Source of the DNA: Opeltia flavorubescens
Lineage: Eukaryota > Ascomycota > Lecanoromycetes > Teloschistales > Teloschistaceae
DNA: 64,000 nucleotides
Direction: 5' to 3'
Assembly (NCBI GenBank): GCA_000442125.1
Contig: KE546966.1
Coordinates: 768,969-832,968, forward strand
Below, in pieces: positions 44,101 through 57,273 of the stretch; position 1 is the stretch's first letter; each line of letters begins with the position of its first letter. The notes beneath the pieces are model-generated. The model saw only the letters and a list, made by a program, of their open reading frames with translations, did no database searches and was not told the DNA's origin. Both the position numbers and the translations under genes were made by a program.

Positions 44101-46988
44101 ACAATTCGCTTCGGAACATCATCTTACGATACGTACACCAAGTCAGCCAGCGCCGTGGATTCATTTACTACATGTCGCGCACCGCCGTCAAGTTCATACT
44201 CGATATCGTTGAGGAGCAGCACAAGAGTAAACAAAGGCGCCAGGAGCATTCCGATCTCCCTACACCAACTTCCGAAGCTCCTCCGGCATCTTCCTTTGAC
44301 ACGGATCGAGACGAGGATCCTGAGGTTGAAGATCGGATACAAGGCCTACTGAGGGACGCAAAGAAATTCGTCGACGCGGATGATCCTGGGCCAGGTGAAT
44401 TGTCTCGATCCGGTACTGATAACCTCAATAAAGACGTGTCGGAAGAATACGCACCCCTCAATAGCTATCACGTCCGACTCATTGCACCACAAATACAATT
44501 GCAAAGCGAGAAGAACTCGAAAGCCGTCGTTCTCGTGACTGCAAAAGGAATGCAGCTCAAAGTAATCCAGATCATGGACAAAGACCGAATGATGGACGAT
44601 GTCAGCGGCTTGGTCCAGCGTCGCTTTTCTGTAGACATGGATAGTGTTCAGTTTTTCGTCACTACACAGAAGACAATGAATCAGTACCTGCACCTTTACT
44701 CGGGCAATCGGTATGGGACGCCGAAGGGCTCGGCTTGGCCACCGTGGGTGCCATTTGAGGTCAATTTCGACTTTGAGTTTGATCCATTCGGGTTCTCAAG
44801 AGTGGTACAACGGACGTCGGCAAGCCTTCGGTATGACAAGTACAATACCTTACGTCTGAAGTACAACGATGAGGTCAACGCTGGCAAGCACGGTGGACAT
44901 AACTCGCCTGCGAACGCCGAAAACCGCATTGACCATATTTGGGTTGATTTCCCACATATCAGGGCCATCTGCGATTCGGCCCAATACTACACCATGTACG
45001 TCATCGTACTTGATCTACTCCTTTATAGCGAGCCATTGGAGAAGGTGAGAAGCGAGAGGCTGGAAAAGATCATGCTCGCGTCCGATTTCAGTGATCTTCG
45101 TGGCGCCCCGGAAATGGTCATCAGGCTCCAGGATCGGATAAGGCAGTTGGAAGAGATCAAGACACACTTTCAGATACATGCCAAGTATCTCGACAAACAG
45201 GGCTGGCAAGATCGGCTATCGATCGAGCAAGACATGACCAGCTGTGAAGACGAGCTTTTCTTCTTGATGAAAGCAATCACAACCTCGCAACGAAAGAATG
45301 ACGATCGATCGCAAGCAACACAGACAAATGGACTTCTGCGATGGTATCTATCGGCTTCGGAGATTGTTTGGCATCTAATGCGGGAGAAGAACGAGCCGTT
45401 GATGGAGATACAGCTTCAACATGCTCTTTACGATAGGACAGATAACAGCGATGGCTCGAATCACAATTCCATGGAGATTGAGCGAATGCGTGGACTCAAT
45501 CTCCTGCCTCACGCTCTGTATCCGGAGATGCTTGCGCCATACTCCCAAAATGGCAAGCGTTTCGAGGAGGGTCAAAATCTCAAGATGCTCAGCGTGCAGT
45601 GGCACATGCTTGAAGCCATCGCAGGTATACCCGTCTTGGATCAGTTTGAGGTCAATCTATTCCCATTGAAGGTCCAGCTTGAAAGAGAGATTGGAAAGAA
45701 ATTGTTCGAGTACATCTTCCCTGGAGTTGGATCCGGGAACGGTGAATCTGGCAACTTCTCTCCTTTCCTCGCCAAAAAGTCGCCGGTTCAGGAAGATGAC
45801 GATGATTCTGATCAGAATAGCGTGTCTGATACTGCCAGTCATTTCCCAGATACGGCCGTATCAAGCGAAGAGCCACCAATCAGCGACCGTGCAAACTCTT
45901 TAGAACTGCGGCTTCGTCCGACCAAGGCTTTTGGTGACACCCGAGGGGCAGCAGGTTTCAATAGATCAGGGAAGCCTACGAACGGAATCTTGAGGAAGGA
46001 CGGTGGACATCATCATATCGGCCTTTTCCAACATTCGAATCATTCCCAACAATCCGCAAGACATACACTACAAGGGAAAACACCGTCTAAGGAAAGCCTA
46101 CGGCCAAGTCATGATACCTCTTCAACAAGTTTAGCCGCCATGAACGCAAGCACTGAGAAGCATAGGCGGTTTGGAGGAATCAAAAGATCCAATACGGGGG
46201 ATAACCCAGTTGACAAAGCGAAGGCATCGGATGATCTAACGCAAATGATATCGCGAGCCTCTAATTACATGACATTAGCCTATGTCAAGATACCGAGCGT
46301 CGTTCTCTGTCTCAGCTACAAAGGCCGTGGTGAGAGAAACATCGAGGATGTCCACAACTTTGTCTTTCGCATGCCCGTGTTGGAATACCGCAACAAAACT
46401 TGGTCGAATCTCGACTTGGCTCTTCGCCTCAAGAAGGACGTCATTAAAGCGTTGATTTCCCATACGGGGGCCATCATTGGAAACAAATTCCACCACCGTC
46501 CGAACAAGCAACAACAGACGCGCCTCCGGGAGATCGCCAATTCTTCTTCTTTGTTCGCAAACACTTTGAGCCTTACCAATGTTGCTAGCAGCGAGGCGAG
46601 CAGCAGCCGAGACCGAAGCCGTTCTCCCAGACCATCTGACCTTTCCCGCCGTAGCCAGCTAACGAGATCGGAATCTTGGTCATCGAGCGTTCGGAGCTCG
46701 GCCATGGCAAGCAACCGCGGCGAAAGTATCTATAATCCTTCCAATTCGCCATCGATACCGGAAGCGGAACCCAACGACAAAGCCGATACTCCACCGAAGT
46801 CGATGCGGCAGGCGTTTACGAGGCGCTTCACGGGAGAGTTTAGGAGCAGTAAGGAACCGACAACGGCTGTGAATGGGAATGGAAATGGAAATGTCAATGG
46901 GGAAGATGCAGAGGAGAGCACGAGGAAGAAAAGCGTGATGCTTTTTGGAAAGAAGATCCTTGGGAGTTTGAACGATCGTCCTTTTTAG
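38103..46988 (+). CDS. FMP27: Bridge-like lipid transfer protein, Fmp27/Hobbit (BLTP2) family
   Basis: Three exons (38103-42324, 42375-42772, 42825-46988) give 2927 aa. These giant proteins form a hydrophobic groove that carries lipids between ER and plasma membrane at contact sites. The N-terminal membrane anchor is SFVLGLFAILYLASFVFFAI (about residues 9-28), followed by the first groove repeat (LRDGIRLEVRGLGFSP). Family-specific domains appear in order: GFWDK (residue 1379, VGFWDKIRLSVHSRITVAWK), the SW motif (NDFSWIDMDDFVELDW, about 1752) and the WPPW motif (about 2178, WPPWVPFEVNFDFEFDPFGF). A coiled segment follows the SW domain (about 1810-1880). The C-terminus (from about 2500) is basic and Ser-rich. 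Both introns preserve frame, and the gene appears intact. Confidence 0.95.
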
Positions 46989-47482
46989 GACATTGTCGGC
47001 TGGTTTACATTTATTTTCTTTGCATGCTGGAAGGTTGGGGACTGGTATTGAAGAGAGAATATTTGTGTGCATTGCGACGGCGTTAGACTAACGGAGGCCT
47101 TCTGCTACCGGAAGTAGCGTTGGTGAACCTGTCAGTGCGAAAGGTTCGTTACCCTGATACCCATTCATTTCTTTGTAAATATTGCGGCATTCAATGGTTG
47201 GTAGGCGGAGGATTTGGGAAAGAAGCGACTGCATGCGTGAGCTATGCTGTGGCAATTTAGGATGGGTGTTGGACTCGAATAGGAAAGTTCTGCTGTTCCA
47301 GGACCAATGGAAACGTATTTTTATACTCTTCGAATTGTTCCGGATCATGGAAGTTGTTAAAAGTATGTTGTGTATGAATACGTATGCCATGATTAGATTT
47401 GTTCTCTTTCCGAAGAGCAAAAGAAGTGTTCCAATCGCTGCAACCGATTTAGCAAGGTCACATTACTATATCTCTTGAAACT
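46989..47482. other. Convergent 3' intergenic region
   Basis: A 494 bp gap between the ends of the FMP27-type gene and the rhodopsin-like gene. No gene or repeat is supported. Both 3' UTRs should lie here. Confidence 0.5.
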
Positions 47483-49017
47483 TCATCCCAAATGCGCGAT
47501 TCCCGGAAAAATAACCACCTCCGCACCTTCCACTACTCCTCCTTCCTTCCTACTCCACCCTGCACCCAAACACCCATCTTGTCTCCCAATTTCCCCATCA
47601 CCCTCACTCGTAAGAACCCTGACATCCGTCCTCTTACAAATCTGTCCCATAGCCAAGCGTTCCCTCTCTCCTTCCCCCTCCTCTTCCGACCCATCAGAAC
47701 CACCAACCCTTCTCCCCAACAAACCCCTGATCTTCCTCACGCACCAGCTCTCCTCCATGATTCTCTTTCTCCTACCCAACGATGACGACACATTACTCCG
47801 TAAACCATTCCCCACTCTACGACCGCGATGATGACCATTACCACTACCATACTCATTCATGGAAGAATGCAGCGACCTAGACGCCAAGCAGTTTTTGAAT
47901 AAGGTCATGATGGGTTTATTCAGAGGTAGGAGGCAAGCGCAGATTATGGCCGTGTTGACCTCGATGATGGACCATTCCGTCGAAGCGAGTGTTCCGTACG
48001 TGGTGTCTGGGTTTTTGGACCCAGGTCTTAGGGTTGTCATGCGGATGATGGAGATGGCGCAGACGCTGGATGTATGTCAGGTGGATTTTTTTCAGAAGCA
48101 GAGTTGGTTGAAAGATGGGAAGATTTTGGAGACGAGGGGAGAAGTGGAAGAAGGGGGAAAGAAGGGAGAACTTTTCTCTATACATACAACATTCCCAGGC
48201 CAAAAACACTGTATAAAGCTACCTTCTTACTCTTCGCCATGTGGATCTCGTAGATCTTTCGCGCCGGCAGAATCAGCGTAAGGAAATGGCTAGCGATGTT
48301 GTTAATGGCGTTGAAGTACCAGAATGCTTCTACGTTGATGCATGATCCTTTCATGGCGTGATCGAAATACTTCTCAATGGGTGTGCATTGGAAGATTGTA
48401 GCGATGATGGAGACGACAGCGTAGAGTAAAACGTAAGCCATGACCATGTAAGTGAACTTGCGGAAGCGGTGGTTCTCTCCATTGGCGGGAAAGATGCGTA
48501 GGTATAGGAAATGGAAGGAAATTGTGGTGGGGTTGATGCTGAGTTTGTACAAGGTCTGGGAGCAGTAAAAGGCCTGATGTGATGGTTAGTAGATGTATGG
48601 GAAGGGAAGAAAAGAGAAGGGAAAAGGAAGGAAGTACGATCAGGGCCGCTTTGACGTCGTCGTGAATAAGGGTGGATATGTGTTTGCCAACACCGTGGTC
48701 GACGCCTGTGAATCCCTCTTGTCAGCTAGCTGTGTAGAGGGAAAGCAAACATGGGATGGACTTACTATAGCATGTCGAGACTCCCAATAGGATTGCAAAT
48801 AGCTTTTTCCCGATCAGTATAATTGTAGGAATTGGAGACTGCGTGTGTATACCATTGAGAAGGCAATTGTCCAATCGTCCTTCCCATATTGACCACGGCG
48901 ACAAACAAAACGAGCGATGACAGCGATTGACGCTGCTGAGGTGCAGACAATGGTCACGATAACAAGCACCAATCCTCGGCCTTCGAAGCCAACGCCGCGA
49001 CTTTCGAGTACGGGCAT
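47483..49017 (-). CDS. Fungal rhodopsin-domain 7TM integral membrane protein (Fung_rhodopsin)
   Basis: Five exons (49017-48853, 48802-48766, 48705-48638, 48573-48188, 48065-47483) give 412 aa. The order of features fits the PTH11/SAT4-like Fung_rhodopsin group: TM1 (LVLVIVTIVCTSAASIAVIA) followed by FVCRRGQYGKDDWTIAFSM, the loop GVDHGVGKHISTLI, AFYCSQTLYKLSINPTTISF, the motif IFQCTPIEKYFDHAM with SCINVEAFWYFNAINNIASH, LPARKIYEIHMAKSKKVALY, and TTYGTLASTEWSIIEVNTAI. The last TM contains ACLLPLNKP. A Gly/Arg/Glu-rich cytoplasmic tail (about residues 285-412) follows. No retinal Lys can be assigned, and these proteins are not photoreceptors as far as known. The introns are all in phase, and the smallest exon is 37 nt. 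Confidence 0.88.
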
Positions 49018-50505
49018 TGTATGGGCTCAGCAAAGGGAAACATGCAAGACAACAAGAAGGCTCCGGTCGGACTGATACTTCCAGAGATTCCCCAGATTTG
49101 AAGCAAAAGCTCGCAAGATCCCTCTTCCGGAGATATATAGTGACATCGAGATCTTCTGGGAGAGACACGGCGACTCGCGACCAGTGTGTTGCGTTTTCCA
49201 TGATAACCCAGACGGTAGACGCAAGGCATCTCCGTACGACGTGACAGACTGTACTTGTTATATTGCGATCAAGTGATCAGAAGACAGCAACTCGAGATAG
49301 ATGAAGTAAAGACACGCCTTGCATTCTGCGAGTTCAGGGTTCAACAAAAGGATATAACACGAAAAGGTATAGCGTCAGAGAAGGTGACCTCGAAATACAT
49401 ACAAGACGACATTCAGAATCATCGAGCCAAACAAAGTCATTGTCTGTTTTGGAGAGATAGAAATCTGAAGCTGGGACCCTGTGATCCTTACAGTATGTCA
49501 TGCGGTGCAATGCAGAGTCTCTGCACGTAATAGGTGTAGAACTGCAGGTTGGTGTGGAGAGCGTCTGCCAGGATATATATATCTGTGGAGCTATTGTATC
49601 AGTCCAAGACCATGTCTCGGTCACACACCAAGCCGTATAGATTTAACTTGGAGCTAGATCGAAAAGAATAGAGTTCGAAATGACAGGGAAGCGTTAGATT
49701 GTGCTTGTGATCAATGATTGTAGGGGGAAGAGTAGTAAAGATGATGTTATTTGACCTTGGGAGTCCTTAGTAACCTTGCCGGCACTAACAATGTTGTCAA
49801 TTCCCCTAGTGAAACCGCCATCACGGTTTCTCGATTAGATACCGGCTTTGGCTGAGGGCAAAATCCAAGTGTTCCTGTTATTTCAAAGGAGAGAAGTGAA
49901 AAGGGAGCGGTTCTGCATGAGTCTTAGCATCAAAGAATAGGCGAATCATTTCAAGTCAAACGATTTGTACACCACTAACGAGGTGAATCTGACGTTAAGC
50001 AACATTTGATACATACGGTACGTGACAGGATATGTAGAAGATTCTTCCTTTTCCACCGAGAATACTTTCCCCTTTCTTCCCTTCATCCCTCAGATATCAT
50101 GACTTCATAACGGTCGTCAACCCCATCATCGCCCTCCTTGCTATACTTGGGGCAAGGTCCCCATAAATGCCATGATCAAACCAATATCCGGTAATCTACC
50201 GCTTGGCTAATCTTCAGTCGCTAATCTAAGCACTATCGACGAGCAGCTCTAGTAACATTGCCTGCCTCATTTCCCTCTCTTTGGGTTTTTGAGGCAGCCT
50301 CCACCGCCACTTTCTTCTTTTGAAGCTGATACAGATGTACTATGTCTCTTGATAGCTTCGGCAGTCGGTTGGCTTCCCATAATCGCAGGCTGTCGCTTTC
50401 ATGGTTGTAGACCAATGCCGGATCATAGCGATGGTAGAAACTGAGCTCGTTCGTTCTGTTTTGGATGCAATTGTAGTCTCGGGAATTCTTTGTGTATGGG
50501 TTCCT
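49018..50505. other. 1.5 kb intergenic region, with an open extension of the RasGEF frame at its right end
   Basis: It holds the rhodopsin-like promoter. At 49385-49600 (minus strand) short protein-like frames (LADALHTNLQFYTYYVQ and TMTLFGSMILNVVLYVFRG) lie in different frames without start or splice logic, so no gene is called. 50233-50505 is the in-frame continuation after the RasGEF stop. Confidence 0.45.
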
Positions 50506-53500
50506 TCAGAGGAAGCCAGATTCCGATAGCAACCTGTGCAGTGGTGTACTGTCAGTATGTATGATACATGTTATAAGCAAATCCCAACATCCAACGCATC
50601 ACTCAGAGAGCCAATCCCGCCCTCTTGAGCCTGAACCGAACGACCGAGCAGGTGACACATTGCGCGCAATGACATGGCAGTGTAAGGCTCATGCCTACCT
50701 TGTAATTTTCTCGTCTTCCCGTTCCCTTGGCTCGACAGCCAGACTCTTGTCGTACATCTCATGTACATCGCCAGCTGCTTGCATATTGCTGAGAATGTAG
50801 TCTTGCAGATCTGCGACCGGCTTCAAGGAATAAGGCATCTTTTGGTATTGCTGGATCTCTCGAATGACATCGGCAGTTTTGGCTCGCTTGGCGAAATTGA
50901 TGAGGTTAGTCTTTTTGATGACAGATGAGATTCCATCTTCAATGAACGTCAAGTCGGTTAGATAGACGCCTAAGTATAAGCGTTAGTGCATTATGTTCTT
51001 CAGATCTTCCGGAATTAGCTTACCGAAGAAGGGGATGCATGGCGGATTGGCTGAATGCAGGGTTTCTCGATATTCTCCGAAGTTCTTGGTGCTCCCCATG
51101 AGTCTTCGCATTTGCTCAAGCACGTTCATAGTTCGAGCGTTGACCTGACTCCACGTCCTTTGCAAACGGTGCACCGGAGCGGTTCCAAGAGCAGAAATGA
51201 TCGAAGTCAATGTACTGAAGTTGTTCATCGTACGACATTTCTGTGACAGTCAGCATCTTCGCTTCTTCCAGGCAGTCTAATACTTACATCTGCGACGGCT
51301 ACAAAGTGCTTGATAACAATGACTCGTTTCTTCACATCTGATTGCGTCAAGATCATTTCGGCAACCCAATTGGTGAGTTGATTGGAATGAAGGATCAAAG
51401 CTTTGACATTAGCAGCAGGTTCTGGCTCATCCGGAGCGACCTTCTTCTGCCACGTTTTGTTTAGACATTCAGTCGGCTTGATCTTTCCGTAGAGCCTCGA
51501 TTCAATGATGGTGAGCTGTCGAGCGAATTCCGTAGCGTCAATGTCGAGAAACTTCAGCTTCTTCATGTTCTTTGGCAATATCGGTGGTGGGACTGGCGTG
51601 TTCAGAGTGGGAACCATGACCTTGGCATTTGTATCCTGCCCTCGCAACCTCTGTTCAACACTCGTCATTAGCGGCCCTGATCCTGGAGTCTGAGTGGTGG
51701 CTATTGAATCTTTGGCAAATGAGTAAACCCGACGTAGTAACTCATTGCTCTCCGCATCGTTGCTCTCCATCCAGAAGTTGTCGAACCAGCTCTTTAGGAT
51801 ATTGACGACTCGAAATCGTATCAGTTTCTGTTTCTTCTCGACCCAGGTTTTGTAGTCGTCTTCGGAAATGCCACGAGGTGGCTGAATGCTAAAGCGCTTA
51901 ACGAGCATTTGGAAAAGCTCATCTGCGCTGGTGAAAGATCGATATGTCAACAGGAAAGTGTTGTTGAACGGTGCGTCGAGTCTGTCGTGACGTGTTAATT
52001 GCTCAACTAAAGCGGTGAGTGTGCCACCTCGTAACTGAGGGGGATCGGTTTTGGTATCATATGAAATTTCCCCTTCGTGGTCCAACATCAGGAATTGGGG
52101 AGTCTCCTCGGACCCACGGCCTGGCAGTAAAGGCGCAGGCAATTCGCCAAAGAATTTCTCGACCTTCGATCTATCCTTCCGATTGTAAGGATCATGCAGA
52201 GGATCGACACCGTCGGGATAGGCTTGCTCTGCATAAAGAGTTTTGGCGAGCTTCTCTTGTTTTGGAGGAGACGATGACTGATGATTTGAGAAGACGTCGG
52301 CTCTTCGATAGCCACTCTCGGCCTGCCCATCCCGAAATTGTTGCATTGACGTCTCTCGTGCTAGGGAATCCAAAAGTAACTGCAAGGAGAAGCTGATCTG
52401 CGAGGCGCATGTTTCCAATTGCCTAAGAATCTTCCCAACAGCATTCAGACGATCTTCAAGCGGCTCACCTCTCTCCTCCGCCCATTCATCACCGAGCGGA
52501 GCTGCTACTGCTTGACATGCAATCATAAGGTGCATGACAAGGTCATACAATCTTTGCTTCTGACACTGAAACTCGAAGATCTGGGGGTTCGGTATACTGC
52601 TATTAAGCGGTGAAAGATCGATGGATTCGAGGGTCGACATCCAAGGTCGGAAGTAATCGATGACTTTGCCACCAGAACCGCATACTGCATTCCCAACCTC
52701 GTGATGTCTGTGAGGTGTTATAAGCTTATCGGTAATGACCAGATGCTCTTCAAGCTCGCGGATGCTGGCAACGATTATTCGCTTTAACTCGTCCAACTGT
52801 TCTAGAAGCCCGGCGTCCAGTTTCGTGGTTAGTTCAGCGTAAGGGTCAAGTTCGTCTTGGTCAATGAAAGAGGCCGCAAGGCTTGAATTCCTCATCCCCA
52901 GACTGTTGTTCTGCCAACTCCCACCATTGTGACTTCCTTGTACAAAGCCTGGAGTAAGTCGAGTGATGTCTTCACCGCGCTGTGAACGAGCCACTTCGAC
53001 AAACCCATAAACGCCATGTAGCACGCCTTCAGCCTCTTGTAGGCATTTCGAGTACGAATCCGGGGCTGGCCAGTCTGCAGCTGCGATATGGGATGAAAGC
53101 ACGAGCTTTGAGAATCTCGACATCACGTCACGAAAGTGTGGATAAAGGGCTTTATTGGTAGAGATGATGGAAGGATTACCGGAATGGTTGTCTGTCGTAC
53201 TGGACGCCGCAGCAAGAAGCATCCGCAGATGATCGGAGATGTCTTCAGCTTTGCGCACATACTCCGAACGGTCAGCGTTATTGATAGCTTGCCGGTATGC
53301 CTCCATAGATCGACGCATGTTTTCTATAAGCTTATTCCAAGTAGGTGGTGTGGAATTTCCATCTTCAAAAAAGGATCGAGGTATCACAGCAGTAGGTAAT
53401 TGCGAGCTGCTTGTGAATGTGGCCGTTGTAGTATTGTTCGACGGAATGATGATTGACGTTTGCTGGGCTGCACTCATCGACATGGTTGAATTGGAGAGGC

Positions 53501-54473
53501 TCGTCGGATCGCCTCGGGTATGCGCAACAGGTGATTGATCAAGCGAGTCTGAGGACGCAGCCGGCGATACGCCGTCAGAGATGTACGATCGACGGCGCCT
53601 GGGTCGACCGCCTCGTGATCCGTACATCAGAGACTCGGCCTCGAATTCCGAGGACGAGTCCGCATCATCGTAATCCTCTTCATCGCGTTCTATTCCGCCA
53701 GCGAGTAATTCGGGTGGTGGTCTGGTCTGATCAGGAACAATTATGTTCATGCGATCGCGAGGTCCAGGCTCATGAGCTGATGTTGGGGCTTCCAACGGTA
53801 GTTCCATGGTAGAAACGCCAGTCAATGTATTGAAATAAAACAGCCGGCCATCTGGCGTAGCCTGTGGAATCCAAAAGGCAGCTTCCTCTTGGTCGTGATC
53901 TTCAGTACCGTCAGGAACACCATTGTGCGTCGACGTTGGGTTAGGCTCCGGTTCCACTTCGTAGTCATCGTAGTCGTCTTCTGGTGCGGGCTCGGTGGGG
54001 AACTCGACACCGTTCACGGGTCCCTGACTTCGGCGTAAGGCTGCATCGTCTGGTGCCGTGACTATGGCACAGTAGTTGCTAGGGAACCATCCTCTCACGC
54101 CGTGGATGATCCCATCCCACCAGCCGCTCTCCAGTCGTGTCAAGACTTCTATGATATCTCCTTGACGGAAGCTCAAGCTGGTTCGATCGTCGGCTTCATA
54201 ATCATACAGGGCTCGAACGTAGAGCCTCGCAGGTGCTCGGGAAACTCCGATCAGACCGTGGCTCATTCCTACGGATTGCGAATTTGACCGGTTCCTGGCT
54301 GGAGATGTATCACCAACCCGCCGGTGAGCACGTGCGGAGTCGACCGCGTTTTCTCGCCGCAAGGACGGTTCCTCAGTGTATTGGAAGGTTGCTGCGCTGA
54401 ATACGGTGTTTTTCCCATTCGCAACAGTCTTGGTATTGAGAGTGAGCGGCGTCGTTGAAGACCTCGAATACAT
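50506..54473 (-). CDS. Cdc25-type Ras guanine nucleotide exchange factor with SH3 and WW-like domains
   Basis: Four exons (54473-51288, 51240-51024, 50969-50699, 50533-50506) give 1233 aa. It loads Ras with GTP upstream of cAMP/PKA signalling. The SH3 domain is at about residues 84-140 (LYVRALYDYEADDRTSLSFR, then GWFPSNYCAIV). A WW-like segment (about 200-230, FWIPQATPDGRLFYFNTLTG) lacks the second Trp. The RasGEF N-terminal domain starts near LRGGTLTALVEQLTRHDRLD. The CDC25 catalytic domain (about 985-1220) has LDIDATEFARQLTIIESRLY, NQLTNWVAEMIL, KKRVIVIKHFVAVADKCRTM, FSTLTSIISALGTAPVHRL and PCIPFFGVYLTDLTFIEDG. The tail ends EREDEKITRLLSESGFL, exactly as fungal orthologues do. The last exon is only 28 nt. 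The frame stays open for 90 codons beyond the TGA. Confidence 0.93.
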
Positions 54474-57273
54474 GATGATCCTCCAGATCCTGCTGGATTC
54501 GTGAGAGAGCGAAGCCCGGGAGCAAACTCATTCGGAGGCAGCGTGGGGTCTTCTCAGGTACAGTTTCTGAAGTGCACGGGTGGACAGGCAGTCGAGAGGG
54601 TCAGTGTGTGAGAGGGTCGGACCTTGAAGGATGCAATACGATGCCTGATCAAGACGGCCGCGAGGCAAGGATGCGCAAGGCCGATGAGGCTGCCACGGCT
54701 GCTTGTAGGGTTGAGCTCAAGCGCTGAGGTTGGGCTAGCTTAGGCTTGACCACGCCTCCGAGTGTCTGATTCGCCACCAATAGAGAGAGTGAGTAAGACG
54801 GCGAGTGGTATATCGTAAGTTTCTGCGCTCTAAATGGCAAGTAATAGTGTCGCTTTGTGGTGGAATGGTCGAGGACAGGTTCAAAGAGGGAGCGCCCGTC
54901 TTGGGATAGTGCCCCGCTACTTCTCACAATTCCTGGATGAAATCTAGCCCAAGCTCCAACAAGGAAGTCGTAGGTCCCTAGGGAGCCAGGACTATATTTG
55001 TGAGAATAACATCCTATCCAATTATGATCTGCCAATACTACATACAAGTACGACTTGTATACTTGATTTCAAGCTGCCTGTACTGTTTACTTGCACTGCT
55101 CAACCTGAACCGACAATCCTTAGTCATGTCAGAATCAGAAGGAAAAGCAAGGGCAAGTATCCGCATAATGAGCACGGATCGTCTATCACCTCTTTGGAAC
55201 GATGTGATATACATCCTAAGACCTCCGGGTAGTCTGAGCACAGGTGACAGGAATCTCTGCCTCGACCTTTGGCTGTTACGTCCACTAATTCAACTCGATA
55301 TATCGATCTTTCCATTTACGAATTAGAAATATACCTATACTTCTCGCAAAATTTGATAACAGTATTTTCGGATCTTGTATAATAGTAACTCTCTTTCATC
55401 CGAGCGTTTCTACCTTCTTGCTTTCCTCATCCACGCGTTACTTAAAGGTGCCTGCTAAAGATTGCATAAATTAGAAATTCAGTAAGATATCGCAAGTCTC
55501 CTGACCTTCAAGGAGCGTCAATCGCTAGGTGTTCTCTTTGGGGGAAAGACGCATCAAGCTCAATCTATATGATCTATTTTCTGGTCACGGAACCAATGAT
55601 CCTGTCTTTTTAATCAACTGTTACAGGTCTTTCACGTCGAATGTTAGAATTTTTGGTCTCCGTAAGAAAATCTCACGATTCACAAGCCGATCTTGGACAG
55701 GCGAATTTGGTTAGCGAGGAACCAATTTCGCGGAATCGGATTTCGAAACTTCCATTACTCTAGGGCAAGGGGGCTTCTTTGGCTCATCGGAGATCTAGTA
55801 GCCTTTTAGCGCTTCTAAGCTTCTACGAATCGATCTCTAGTATTTCCAACAAGAACTGCCCCACTCATGCGGAACGACTGGGATCTTACACAAATTCCAG
55901 CAAGCCCAGCTTCCTGATGCTTCGATTAGGGATTTGAGAGATGATAACCAAATAAACGGAATACATAATAACAAAATCAGCCAGCTATCGCAACTAGTCG
56001 TACATTCTATAGTTGTTTCCAACATATTTGGACAAGTACTCAAGGCTTGCAGGAGCAAGATGGCCACGCGAGCAGCAGGGTTTATCTGACACTAAGTGTT
56101 GGTTTGGGTCCGGGGACTACGGTTACTCCAACTCTACCACGCTGATCAGATAGATCACCCATTACACCCACTCCTCGTTCAGACGTATCGCTACATCGAC
56201 TTTACCAGATTGCAGTCTGTAGAAAACCACGGTCATTCGCGTGTGTTCATAATCATACCGAGCCGATTACAATAATTGTTCGAGATACGGGAAATCACAA
56301 GAGCGATCAATAGTCGTGATAAATCTGTCAACTTCGGCAGAGAAAAGTATATACGGAAACGAAAAGAGGAGCTAGCGGTATTAATACATCCTGACTAAGT
56401 TTCTGGTGTGGCCTGCTTTAAAGCAGCAACAATTTTGGCCTCTTATGGTTCGAAGCGGTGTCGACGATGTTCTTCTGAGCTGTCAGTGTCAAAATGTCAT
56501 GGATATCCAGTAGATGGACTTGCCACCTGTTGCCATCAAGATCAGGCTTAAGCGTCTATGCAACTCCGCATGTCAAGAGCACGAGTCACCGCCTGGTCAT
56601 GACATATTGTCCTGACCGCTTGTCGTTAAATTTACAGCGAGCTTCATGAAAAGCTTGAATGGCCAGACTGGCGAGAATTGGTCAACTTTCTTGAACAGAA
56701 AGGCTGGCCTAGAGGATAACGAGCGACGGGGATGATGAACGCTTGTATGGATTTTCCATGACTTTTCATTGCAACATCATCGTCGAGAGGATGAGGATGC
56801 GGGCGGCGGGTAAAAGCAGCCACAGCGCATTACCGGTTTGTTCGGATGGAATCATCGACTGTAGATTACATGCCCCTACCCCCTTTTTTGAATATATCGA
56901 TTTGCCCCTCCATGCCCCCCTCTCCAGATCCTATGCGCTGTATCGTTCATCTCCAGCAACATAGCAAAATCCAAATCAACACGCCTTTCCACTGTCCAAA
57001 TCTTGCCCATCGAATGTCGATATAGAACCCTTAGAATACCTGCAGCTTCTAAACATTAGAGGAAGCGGAATTAAGACTTCAGCGCCAAGGCCCGCCAGCT
57101 CTTCCCTCAAGAACCCTCTTACTTTCGCACCATCAACAACACGGAATGCACAACCGTTGTCAGGATTCTCTTCCAAGACATCGTCGTCCATCGCCCATCA
57201 GACCTGGCCCATTGTGTTGAGAGAGGCAGTCTCTGATCATTGTGTCTTCTGTCTGTCCCATCTTGTGCCCGTC
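54474..57273. other. Gene-poor 2.8 kb divergent region, RasGEF (-) / zinc-finger factor (+)
   Basis: The longest gene-free stretch of the window. The open frames in it are short and resemble no protein. A weak inverted repeat (CGAATTTGGTT / AACCAATTTCG, spacer agcgagg) lies at about 55703-55731. The sequence is otherwise unremarkable. Both flanking regulatory genes have their promoters here, and long 5' leaders are likely. Confidence 0.5.

Noticed and set aside
54649-55047. Minus-strand open frame of 132 aa upstream of the RasGEF
   Set aside because: No protein-like motif and no start or splice logic; probably promoter or leader sequence.
57157-57273. N-terminal extension of the zinc-finger factor
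   Set aside because: The open frame reaches back to 57157 but starts only at TTG; the first ATG at 57274 is close before the fingers and fits the family.
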